Assembly: GCF_001636295.1 (NCBI RefSeq)
Contig: NZ_CP014209.1
Coordinates: forward strand, 372,001-436,000
Direction: 5' to 3'
DNA: 64,000 bases
Origin: Isoptericola dokdonensis DS-3
Lineage (GTDB): Bacteria > Actinomycetota > Actinomycetes > Actinomycetales > Cellulomonadaceae
Each line of letters starts with the position of its first letter. The stretch's first letter is position 1. The notes under the pieces were generated by a model. The model was given only the letters and a program-made list of their open reading frames with translations, was not told the DNA's origin and ran no database searches. The position numbers were made by a program, and so were the translations under genes. Shown here piece by piece: positions 53,844 through 63,061 of the stretch.

Positions 53844-55289
53844 TCAGCCGACGCGGTCCGAGACGACGGCCCAGCGGGACGTCGGGTCGAGCACGCCGTG
53901 CGGGTCGAGCCGGCGACGCAGCGTGACGAGCCGGTCATAGGCGGCCGGGCCGAACGCCGTGCGGACCTGACGGGCGGAGGCGGCGTCCCGCGGCCCGGCG
54001 AAGTTCAGCAGGGATCCGCCCGTGCTCCACGGGGCCAGGGCGTCGACGACGCGCTGCAGGTGCTCGGCGGCGTCCGGCGGACCGGCGGGCCAGCCGAGAG
54101 CCCCCACGAACAGCGTGTACGCCGCGTCCCGGCCGGCCACGGCGCTCGGCACCGCGGGCGGGCGCGCGACCGCGCCGCCGAGCAGCCGGAGCTCGGCCAG
54201 GACGACGGGGGAGTCCGCGGGCGTCGCGGCGAGGAACGCGTCGACGGCCTCCGCCGGCAGCTCGCGCAGGGCGACGCCACGGTCGAGCAGCGGCATCGGG
54301 TCCTCGGGGTCCGCGTGCACGGCCCCCAGGGCGGAGTACGGCAGGTCGCCCACCGTGTCGAGGACGGGCGCCGCGGTCGTGCGCAGCGCGTCGACCAGCG
54401 GGTCGGGCGCGTCGAGGTCGCCGTGCCGGACGTAGCGGACCGCGACGACCGCCCGGCCGCGCAGCGGCGCCGGCAGGTCGGGCAGCGGCGGCAGGTTGAG
54501 CCGCACCACCGACGTGGACACGGCGTCGGGCAGGTCCGTGACGAGCTCGCGCCAGCGGTGCACCACGGCGGGGGCGTCGCCGACGTCGAACCACAGCGCC
54601 CCGGCCCGTACGACGGCGGCGGGGATCAGGTCGAAGGTCATCGCGGTGACGACGCCGTACGCGCCGCCGGCGCCGCGCAGCGCCCAGAACAGGTCGGTGT
54701 GCCGGGTCGGGGTGGCCGTCACGAGGTCCCCGGACGGGGTGACCACGTCGATCGACCGGACGTGGTCCGCGGCGAAGCCGAAGGTGCGGGCCGACGGGCC
54801 GAGCCCGCCGCCGAGCGTGTAACCGACGACGCCGACCTGCGGGGACGAGCCGCACAGCCCGCCGAGCCCGTGGGGCGCGGCGGCGTCGAGCACCGCCTGC
54901 CAGCGGACACCGGCTCCGACGGTGGCCGTACGGCTCAGCGGGTCGACCTCCAGCCGGGCGAGGCCCGAGGTGTCGAGCAGGACGTCGGCGGGGCCGGTGG
55001 CCGCGGCGCTGTGGCCGGTCGAGCGGACGCCCACGCCCAGTCCGTGCGCCACCGCGGCACGGACCGTCAGGGCGACGTCACCCGGGGTGGCGGCCCGGAC
55101 GACGAACGCGGGACGGTGGTCGAGCGCGAGGTTGTAGCCGGGCAGGGCCTCCTCGTAGCCGTCGTCGTCGGGCCGCAGGACGGTGCCGCTGATCGTGCGG
55201 GCGAGCGCGGCGGCCGCGTCGGTGGCGGCGGCGAGATGCTCCGACGTGGGGACGTCGAGCGCGGTCGTGGGACCGGTGGTACGGGACAT
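53844..55289 (-). CDS. FAD-binding oxidoreductase (PCMH/berberine-bridge-like)
   Basis: 481 residues. The PCMH FAD domain covers ~35-215: VRAATPGDVALTVRAA, GVRSTGHSA (His position for covalent FAD), LCGSSPQVGVVGYTLGGGLG (possible second covalent Cys) and ADHVRSIDVVTPSGDL. The C-terminus ends with RLVTLRRRLDPHGVLDP, the BBE-type signature. Such enzymes oxidise sugars or secondary metabolites with oxygen. GGGAG precedes ATG 55289. No signal peptide. Stand-alone gene; substrate unknown. Confidence 0.9.
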   Translation of the reverse strand: MSRTTGPTTALDVPTSEHLAAATDAAAALARTISGTVLRPDDDGYEEALPGYNLALDHRPAFVVRAATPGDVALTVRAAVAHGLGVGVRSTGHSAAATGPADVLLDTSGLARLEVDPLSRTATVGAGVRWQAVLDAAAPHGLGGLCGSSPQVGVVGYTLGGGLGPSARTFGFAADHVRSIDVVTPSGDLVTATPTRHTDLFWALRGAGGAYGVVTAMTFDLIPAAVVRAGALWFDVGDAPAVVHRWRELVTDLPDAVSTSVVRLNLPPLPDLPAPLRGRAVVAVRYVRHGDLDAPDPLVDALRTTAAPVLDTVGDLPYSALGAVHADPEDPMPLLDRGVALRELPAEAVDAFLAATPADSPVVLAELRLLGGAVARPPAVPSAVAGRDAAYTLFVGALGWPAGPPDAAEHLQRVVDALAPWSTGGSLLNFAGPRDAASARQVRTAFGPAAYDRLVTLRRRLDPHGVLDPTSRWAVVSDRVG

Positions 55290-55401
55290 CGGTGCTCCCT
55301 CGGTTCGATGGTGCCGCCAGGAGGGAGGGCACGCCGGGCGCTCCGTGACATCGGTGCCGGCGGAGGTACCGCGACCTGCGGTGATGTGGCAGTGTGTCCG
55401 C

Positions 55402-56988
55402 GTGATCCTCGCCACGGTCAACGGTCGTCAGCGGTCGGCTGTTCCTCTGCTCGCCGCCCTCGTCGCGGGCGTCCTCGCACTGTCCCTCCTCGGGGCGCCG
55501 CCGGCGCAGGCGGCGACGTGGCGCCTCCAGGAGTCCGGCGGCGGGACGATCACGGCCTCGTCGTCGAAGACGCTGAAGGTCCGCTACCTCAAGGGCGGCA
55601 AGCCGGTGCGTGGCGCCAAGGTCACCCTGCAGCGCAAGAAGGGCTCGTCGTGGGTGAAGGTGCGCACCGTGCGCACCGGCAAGAAGGGCGGCGCCTCGGT
55701 CAAGGTCTCGCCGTCCGCCACGACCACCTACCGGTTCCGCACCGGCAAGGCGCGCAGCGGCACGGAGAAGATCCGGGTCGTCCCGGCCCGGTTCGCGATC
55801 ACCGGGTCCGGGTCCGGGCACGGGGTCGGGCTGTCCCAGTGGGGGGCCTACCAGCAGTCACGCCAGGGCCGCACGGCCGCGCAGATCCTCGCGTACTACT
55901 ACCCGGGCACGTCCGTGTCGGAGGCGAACGACCCGCGCACCACCCTGGACGTGCAGGTGCTCGGCCCTCCCGCGGACCGGCGGACCTCCACGGCCCTGGC
56001 CGTCGGGTCGGGGGCGTGGCGGCTGAAGGACGCGCAGGGCAAGGTCGTCGCGTCGGGCGGGTCGGCGCGGCAGGTCAGCGTCCGGACGACGTCGACCGGC
56101 GTGGCCGCCACGGTCACCGAGGGCGGCCGGAAGAAGGCCTCGGTGGGCTCGCGGTCGCGGCTGACCTTCGAGTGGACCGGCACCCGCCTCCACTCCCCGG
56201 CCGGGACGAGGGCCGTGGCACGGGTCTCCGGGGCGCAGGGCACCTACCGGCACGGCTCCCTGGAGGTGACGAAGCGTTCCGGGCGCGTGAACGTCGTCAA
56301 CCGGGTCGTCATCAACACCGAGTACCTCTACGGGATCGACGAGATGCCGTCCGGGTGGGGGGCGAGCAGCAACCGCGGCGCCGCCGCGCTCCAGGCCCAG
56401 GCCGTCGTGGCCCGCAACTACGCGATCGTCGAGAAGGTCCGCGGCCTCAAGCCCGCGTGCGGCTGCCACGTCTACGACGACACCCGCTCGCAGCACTACG
56501 TCGGCTGGCGCAAGCAGGGCGGGAGCTGGGGCGGTGCCTGGGTGGCCGCCGTCGACGCGACCGTCCACGACGGCACCGTGACCGTGCTGCGGGACGCCGC
56601 CGGCGGGTTCGCCGAGACGCCGTACTTCGCGTCCACGGGTGCGGCGGGCGGCCGGCGGGGCACCGCGACGAACGCCGAGGCCTTCGGCACCAAGGCACTG
56701 CCGTACCTGCGGCACGTCCCGGACGGCTACGCGGCGAAGGCCCCCGGCAACCCGTACCTGCGCTGGACCGACTCGATCACCCAGGCGAAGGCCCGCTCGA
56801 TCTTCGGGCTGTCGGCGGTGCGGTCGGTCGCGGTGACCTCCCGCTGGTCCGGCGGGCAGGTCCGGACGCTGACGGCGACCTCCGCCACCGGCAAGAAGGT
56901 CTCGCGCACGCGGTCGGCGGAGGGCTGGCGCACCACCCTCGGCCTGACCGGGGGCTGGGTGTCGTCGTTCGCGGGTCGCTCGCGCTGA
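55402..56988 (+). CDS. SpoIID/LytB domain-containing secreted protein
   Basis: About 528 residues. A signal peptide (hydrophobic VPLLAALVAGVLALSLLGA, cleavage after AQA) precedes a basic ~90-residue beta-rich stalk. The SpoIID domain runs ~130-450, with GSGSGHGVGLSQWGAYQQ, the catalytic-Glu segment YGIDEMPSGWG, and AAALQAQAVVARNYAI. SpoIID members are lytic transglycosylases on stripped peptidoglycan; in non-sporulating actinomycetes the wall role is unclear. GTG 55402 was chosen because CAGTGT ends 6 nt upstream; ATG 55384 is in frame. Confidence 0.9.
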   Translation: MILATVNGRQRSAVPLLAALVAGVLALSLLGAPPAQAATWRLQESGGGTITASSSKTLKVRYLKGGKPVRGAKVTLQRKKGSSWVKVRTVRTGKKGGASVKVSPSATTTYRFRTGKARSGTEKIRVVPARFAITGSGSGHGVGLSQWGAYQQSRQGRTAAQILAYYYPGTSVSEANDPRTTLDVQVLGPPADRRTSTALAVGSGAWRLKDAQGKVVASGGSARQVSVRTTSTGVAATVTEGGRKKASVGSRSRLTFEWTGTRLHSPAGTRAVARVSGAQGTYRHGSLEVTKRSGRVNVVNRVVINTEYLYGIDEMPSGWGASSNRGAAALQAQAVVARNYAIVEKVRGLKPACGCHVYDDTRSQHYVGWRKQGGSWGGAWVAAVDATVHDGTVTVLRDAAGGFAETPYFASTGAAGGRRGTATNAEAFGTKALPYLRHVPDGYAAKAPGNPYLRWTDSITQAKARSIFGLSAVRSVAVTSRWSGGQVRTLTATSATGKKVSRTRSAEGWRTTLGLTGGWVSSFAGRSR

Positions 56989-57066
56989 CGGTCGCGGTCC
57001 CGCGTCGCCGGGGTGCCACGGCCGTCGCGGGGTGCCGCCGCCCGGGCGGCCGCCGGCCCGGACGCA

Positions 57067-57102
57067 CGCGAGCCCCGCACCTCGGGAGGTGCGGGGCTCG
57101 CG
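57067..57102. terminator. Bidirectional terminator, 16-bp stem, 4-nt loop
   Basis: CGCGAGCCCCGCACCT (57067-57082) pairs perfectly with 57087-57102, between the SpoIID and DUF7455-like genes. Confidence 0.85.
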
Positions 57103-57133
57103 GGACGGCGGGCGGCGCGCAGGCCGCGCCGTG

Positions 57134-57364
57134 TCAGTCGGACTCGGGTCGGGCGGAGCCGTGCTGGCTGTGCAGCCGGTCGGTCTCGTCCTGGACGTGG
57201 AGGGCGACGCTCCGGTAGGCGTCGGCGTGGGCACGAGCGTGGTGGCCGCAGAAGAGGAGCTCTCCGACGGGAAGCACCACGCGGACGTAGGCCTGCGCCC
57301 CGCAGCGGTCGCAGCGGTCTGCGGCGGTCAGCGGCTCGGTCGTGGGTTCGGTCGTCGTGGTCAC
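57134..57364 (-). CDS. Small Cys/His protein, DUF7455-like
   Basis: 76 residues. LTAADRCDRCGAQAYVRVVLPVGELLFCGHHARAHADAY carries CxxC and CxHH, a probable zinc site, followed by an acidic helix (VQDETDRLHSQ). This matches the short actinobacterial DUF7455 proteins. The GTG 57364 start has GGAGGT abutting it, too close for a ribosome-binding site; TTTGAT ends 6 nt upstream, which fits leaderless initiation. Function unknown. Divergent from parE. Confidence 0.8.
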   Translation of the reverse strand: MTTTTEPTTEPLTAADRCDRCGAQAYVRVVLPVGELLFCGHHARAHADAYRSVALHVQDETDRLHSQHGSARPESD

Positions 57365-57483
57365 ACCTCCATCAAACCATCCGGGCCCCGGATTGTTCCC
57401 CTCGACGGCCCCTGGTTCGCTCCGGGCGATCAGCCGCGCGCCCACCAGCGGAGCGCCTGCGCGGTGGTGTCGGCCGCCTCGAC

Positions 57484-57489
57484 TACCCT
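57484..57489 (+). promoter_or_regulatory. Putative -10 element (leaderless) of parE
   Basis: TACCCT ends 7 nt before GTG 57497; no Shine-Dalgarno is present. Confidence 0.45.
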
Positions 57490-57496
57490 CGAGCGC

Positions 57497-59623
<2,127 letters not shown>

Positions 59624-59699
59624 CGGGCACGCCGGGCGACCTGTCCGGATCGCGGCCACCGGCGCGCCGCACGCCGTGGTCCGGATAGGGTGGACGACC

Positions 59700-60119
59700 G
59701 TGACGATCTCCACGCGCCCGTACCCCGCCCGCCTCCTGGCCGCCGCCACCGCGGGCCTGCTCTCCGTCGGTCTCCTGGCCGGCTGCTCGTCCGACGACGC
59801 GGCGACCCCGGCGGCGAGCGGCTCGCCCGCAGTGAGCGCCGAGGCGACCGAGGCGGCGCAGGAGGTCACCGAGCTCTCCTACGCGGGCGAGACCGGCAGC
59901 ACGGCGCTCGACCTGCTGCTCGTCCACGACCCCGACGCCGAGGTGTCCGGCGAGGGCGAGATGGCCTACGTGACCGGGATCAAGGGCCGCACGGCCGAGG
60001 ACGGCCAGGAGTTCTGGGCGCTCTACGTCGACGGCGAGATGGCTCAGGTCGGCGCCGGCGCCCTCGAGACCGAGGACGGGCAGCAGATCCAGTGGAAGCT
60101 CGAGAAGATCGAGTCGTGA
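59700..60119 (+). CDS. DUF4430 lipoprotein
   Basis: 139 residues. Signal plus lipobox LLAGC (about 25-29), a Ser/Ala/Glu linker, then GSTALDLLL...EFWALYVDGEMAQVGAGALETEDGQQIQWKLEKI, the DUF4430 (transcobalamin C-terminal-like) fold that binds small ligands at the cell surface. TAGGGT ends 8 nt before GTG 59700. The stop overlaps the next gene (GTGA), pairing it with a small membrane protein. Ligand unknown. Confidence 0.82.
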   Translation: MTISTRPYPARLLAAATAGLLSVGLLAGCSSDDAATPAASGSPAVSAEATEAAQEVTELSYAGETGSTALDLLLVHDPDAEVSGEGEMAYVTGIKGRTAEDGQEFWALYVDGEMAQVGAGALETEDGQQIQWKLEKIES

Positions 60120-60715
60120 GCACCTCGACCACTCCCGACCTGACCCCGGCCGACCTGCGGGAGCGCTGGTGGCGCCCCGCCGTCGCCGTGCTCCTCGTCG
60201 TGGCCGCCGTCGTGTGGCGGATCGTCAAGGACGACCTCGGCGCCCCGCCGAACCTGGAGCTCTCCACAGCGGCCGCGTTCGCGGCAGCCGCCCTGCTGCG
60301 GCACCGCGCCGCGATGCTGGCCCCTCTGGTCGTCGTCATGGTCAGCGACGTCGTGCTGTCGAACTCGGCGATCCTCGTGTTCACGTGGACGGCCTGGGCC
60401 GTGATCGGCGTCGCCTCCTGGTGGACCCGCCGCGCCGCCGGGGGAGCGCGGTTCGTCGTCGCCCTCGGGTTCGGCGTCGGCAGCACGCTGTGGTTCTACC
60501 TCTGGACGAACCTCGGCGTCTGGCTGCAGGGCCGTGGCACGTTCTACCCGGCGGGTCTCGACGGCCTCGCCGCGAGCTACGTCGCAGGCCTGCCGTTCCT
60601 GCGGCCCATGCTGCTCGGCAACCTCGTCCTGCTGCCCGTCGCGGCCGGCGTCGTGGCGCTCGTCGAACGGCTGGAGCGCGCACACTCCCTCGGGACGGCG
60701 TCCGGCCGGGCCTGA
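60116..60715 (+). CDS. DUF6580-like membrane protein (ECF S-component-like)
   Basis: 199 residues, about five helices (AVAVLLVVAAVVWRIV, ELSTAAAFAAAALLRHR, MLAPLVVVMVSDVVLSN, AWAVIGVASWW, VVALGFGVGSTLWFYLWTNLGVWL), and the conserved TFYPAGLDGLAASYVAGLPFLRPMLLGNLV. This resembles the DUF6580 family, whose fold recalls ECF-transporter substrate-binding subunits. The start overlaps the DUF4430 lipoprotein stop, suggesting uptake of one small molecule by the pair. Family call is moderate; function is inference. Confidence 0.75.
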   Translation: MSTSTTPDLTPADLRERWWRPAVAVLLVVAAVVWRIVKDDLGAPPNLELSTAAAFAAAALLRHRAAMLAPLVVVMVSDVVLSNSAILVFTWTAWAVIGVASWWTRRAAGGARFVVALGFGVGSTLWFYLWTNLGVWLQGRGTFYPAGLDGLAASYVAGLPFLRPMLLGNLVLLPVAAGVVALVERLERAHSLGTASGRA

Positions 60716-60728
60716 CACCTGGCGAGAA

Positions 60729-60763
60729 GCGGCGGCGTGCTCCGCACCGGGGCGCGCCGCCGC
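60729..60763. terminator. Bidirectional terminator candidate
   Basis: GCGGCGGCG (60729-60737) pairs with CGCCGCCGC (60755-60763), between converging genes. Confidence 0.5.
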
Positions 60764-60781
60764 CGTCCGGTACCAGGAGTG

Positions 60782-61861
60782 TCAGCGCTGCGGGGTGAGC
60801 TCGCGGGCCCGGGCCTGCGCGACCACGCTCAGCTCCGCGGCCTTGAACGCGTGCTCCTGCGTCATCGCGGTCTCGGTGCGCTCCAGGCAGTCGAGGATCA
60901 GCCGCCCGAAGTAGGGGAACCCGACCTGGCCGTTCGCCCTGAGGTGGTGCTCGCCGTCGCCGTCGACGAGGAAGACGTGCCCGCCGCCTTCGCCCGTGGC
61001 GACGTCCACGTACTTGCGCAGCTCGACGTACCCGTCGGTGCCGAGGATGATCGTGCGGCCGTCACCCCACGTGCTCAGACCGTCCGGCGTGAACCAGTCG
61101 ACCCGGCAGTAGCCGGTGGCGCCGTTGTCCATGACGATGCCGGCCTCGCCGAAGTCGTCCAGCCCCGGGTGCCGGGGGTGGTGGTAGTTCGCGATCGCGG
61201 AGTGGCTGACCTCGGCGTCCCGGGCCCCCGCGTAGTGCAGCATCTGGTCGAAGTTGTGGCTGCCGATGTCGCACAGGATCCCGCCGTACCGCTCCTTGTC
61301 GAAGAACCAGTCCGGGCGGCCGGTGCCCAGCCGGTGCGGGCCGAGCCCGATGACCTGCAGCACCCGCCCGATCGCACCGCGCTCCACGAGCTGCTCGGCC
61401 AGCACCGCGGCCTCCACGTGGATCCGCTCGGAGTAGTAGACCGCGTACTTGCGTCCCGTGCGGGCGGTCGCCTTCCGGGCCGCGGCGAGCTGGTCGAGGG
61501 TCGTCAGCGGCGCCTTGTCCGTGAAGTAGTCCTTGCCCGCCTCCATGACCCGCAGCCCGAGCGCGCACCGCTCGGAGGTCACCGCGGCCGCGGCCACCAG
61601 CCGGACCTCCGGGTCGTCGAGGATCTCCGCCTCGCTGCGCGCCACCCGCACGTCCGGGAACCTCCGGCGCATCGCCTCGACCTTCGCCGGGTCCGGGTCG
61701 TGCACCCACCGGAGCGTCCCGCCCGCGCCCGCGAGGCCCTCGCACATCCCGTACACGTGCCCGTGGTCGAGGTGCGTCGCCGCGAACACGAACTCGCCCG
61801 GCGCCACGACGGGCGCCGGCACCGGGTCCGGCGCGTACAGCGCGCCGCTCGCCCCGCTCAC
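60782..61861 (-). CDS. Gfo/Idh/MocA family oxidoreductase, second gene of pair
   Basis: 359 residues. A Rossmann start (EFVFAATHLDHGHVYGMCEGL) and VRLVAAAAVTSERCALGLRVMEAGKDYFTDKAPLTTLDQL follow the family, but the usual EKP lysine motif reads DKA, and the Rossmann glycine pattern GxGxxG is not visible. GGILCDIGSHNFDQMLHYAG holds the catalytic His region. Start: GTG 61861 overlapping the upstream gene stop (GTGA). Probably acts on the same sugar or cyclitol path as its partner, under the divergent LacI regulator. Confidence 0.85.
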   Translation of the reverse strand: MSGASGALYAPDPVPAPVVAPGEFVFAATHLDHGHVYGMCEGLAGAGGTLRWVHDPDPAKVEAMRRRFPDVRVARSEAEILDDPEVRLVAAAAVTSERCALGLRVMEAGKDYFTDKAPLTTLDQLAAARKATARTGRKYAVYYSERIHVEAAVLAEQLVERGAIGRVLQVIGLGPHRLGTGRPDWFFDKERYGGILCDIGSHNFDQMLHYAGARDAEVSHSAIANYHHPRHPGLDDFGEAGIVMDNGATGYCRVDWFTPDGLSTWGDGRTIILGTDGYVELRKYVDVATGEGGGHVFLVDGDGEHHLRANGQVGFPYFGRLILDCLERTETAMTQEHAFKAAELSVVAQARARELTPQR

Positions 61862-63012
61862 GAGCGCACCCCGACCGCGATCTCGCCCGGCAGGGAGTCC
61901 ACTGACGCGGACTTGGCGAAGAAGTGCGGCGCCCGCCCCACCAGCGTCCCCCGCCGGTAGTACGGGTCGTCCGGAGCCAACGGCAGGTCCACCGTGCGGC
62001 GCTCGATCCCCGCCGCGTAGATCGCGGTGACGATCTCGACGGCACGGCGGCCGTCCGCACCGTCGACCGCGGGACGGCGGCGCTCGCGGACGGCGTCGAG
62101 CACGTCGTCGATCTGCCCGGCATGGCCGGTGTGAGCCAGCGGGACGTGCGCGGCGGCGACCGCCTCGATCGCGGCCTCCCGCTCGGCGTCGCGGTCGCGG
62201 GCGGGGAACCCGTTGGGGTCGGCGAGGTCGGCGGTGACCTTCCACGGCTGGGACACCCGTGCGTGGCGGCCCTGGACGACGATCGCCTGCTCCTCGCCGT
62301 GGTGCACGACCGAGGCGGTGACCTCGGCGAGCGCCCGGTCGTACTGCAGCACGGACACCGACAGGTCCTCGACCTCGGCGTTCTCGTGGGCCGCGTTGGT
62401 GAGCACCGACGTCACGGCCCGGGGTGCGCCGAGCAGCCAGAGCGTGAGGTCGAGGTGGTGGATCGCGTGGTTGAGCGTGCAGCCGCCGCCCTCGGACTCC
62501 CACGTGCCGCGCCACCACAGGTCGTAGTAGGCGGTGCCGCGCCACCACGACGAGCTCACCTGTGCGTGCGAGACGGGACCGGCCAGCCCCGAGTCGAGCA
62601 CCTCCTTGAGGGTCGCGGTGTCGTCGCGGAACCGGTTCTGCGCGACGACGGACAGCACCCGGCCGTGCTCCTCGGCCGCGGCGATCATCGCGTCGCACTC
62701 CTGCAGCGACGGCGCCATCGGCTTCTCGACGAGGACGTCGACCCCGGCCTCCAGGGCGGTGATCGTCAGGCCGGCGTGCGTGGACGGGGGAGTGGCGACG
62801 CTGACGAGGTCGAGTCGCTCGGCGGCGAGCATCGCGCCGGCGTCGGTGTACACGCGGGCACCGTCGAGGCCGAGCTCGGCGCGCAGCGCCTCGGCGCGGC
62901 CGGGGGCGGGGTCGCAGAGGGCGACCACCTCGCACCGCTCGGCGAAGCGCCGGTACCCCTCGACGTGGGCACGGGCGATCCCGCCGGTGCCGATGATCCC
63001 GATGGCGAGCAT
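61858..63012 (-). CDS. Gfo/Idh/MocA family oxidoreductase, first gene of pair
   Basis: 384 residues. IGIIGTGGIARAHVEGYRRF (about 4-23) is a clean GxGxxA nucleotide site, and VDVLVEKPMAPSLQECDAMI carries the EKP lysine. GGGCTLNHAIHHLDLTLWLLG holds the catalytic His. ATG 63012 with GGAGGA. The TATCAT box (complement of 63047-63052) inside the operator palindrome may be its -10, with a ~28-nt leader. It overlaps the next oxidoreductase, and together they look like a two-step sugar or inositol oxidation unit. Confidence 0.9.
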   Translation of the reverse strand: MLAIGIIGTGGIARAHVEGYRRFAERCEVVALCDPAPGRAEALRAELGLDGARVYTDAGAMLAAERLDLVSVATPPSTHAGLTITALEAGVDVLVEKPMAPSLQECDAMIAAAEEHGRVLSVVAQNRFRDDTATLKEVLDSGLAGPVSHAQVSSSWWRGTAYYDLWWRGTWESEGGGCTLNHAIHHLDLTLWLLGAPRAVTSVLTNAAHENAEVEDLSVSVLQYDRALAEVTASVVHHGEEQAIVVQGRHARVSQPWKVTADLADPNGFPARDRDAEREAAIEAVAAAHVPLAHTGHAGQIDDVLDAVRERRRPAVDGADGRRAVEIVTAIYAAGIERRTVDLPLAPDDPYYRRGTLVGRAPHFFAKSASVDSLPGEIAVGVRS

Positions 63013-63045
63013 GCGTGTGTCCTCCTGGACGTCGTCGTCGTGTGA

Positions 63046-63061
63046 CATGATACGTATCATG
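63046..63061. promoter_or_regulatory. Perfect 16-bp palindrome, probable LacI-family operator over the lacI-type start codon
   Basis: CATGATACGTATCATG is identical on both strands. It has the central CG of LacI-family sites, and its right end is the ATG of the regulator gene (63059). CATGAT (63046-63051) and TATCAT (minus) give back-to-back -10 candidates within it. One repressor dimer could silence both directions. Confidence 0.8.
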
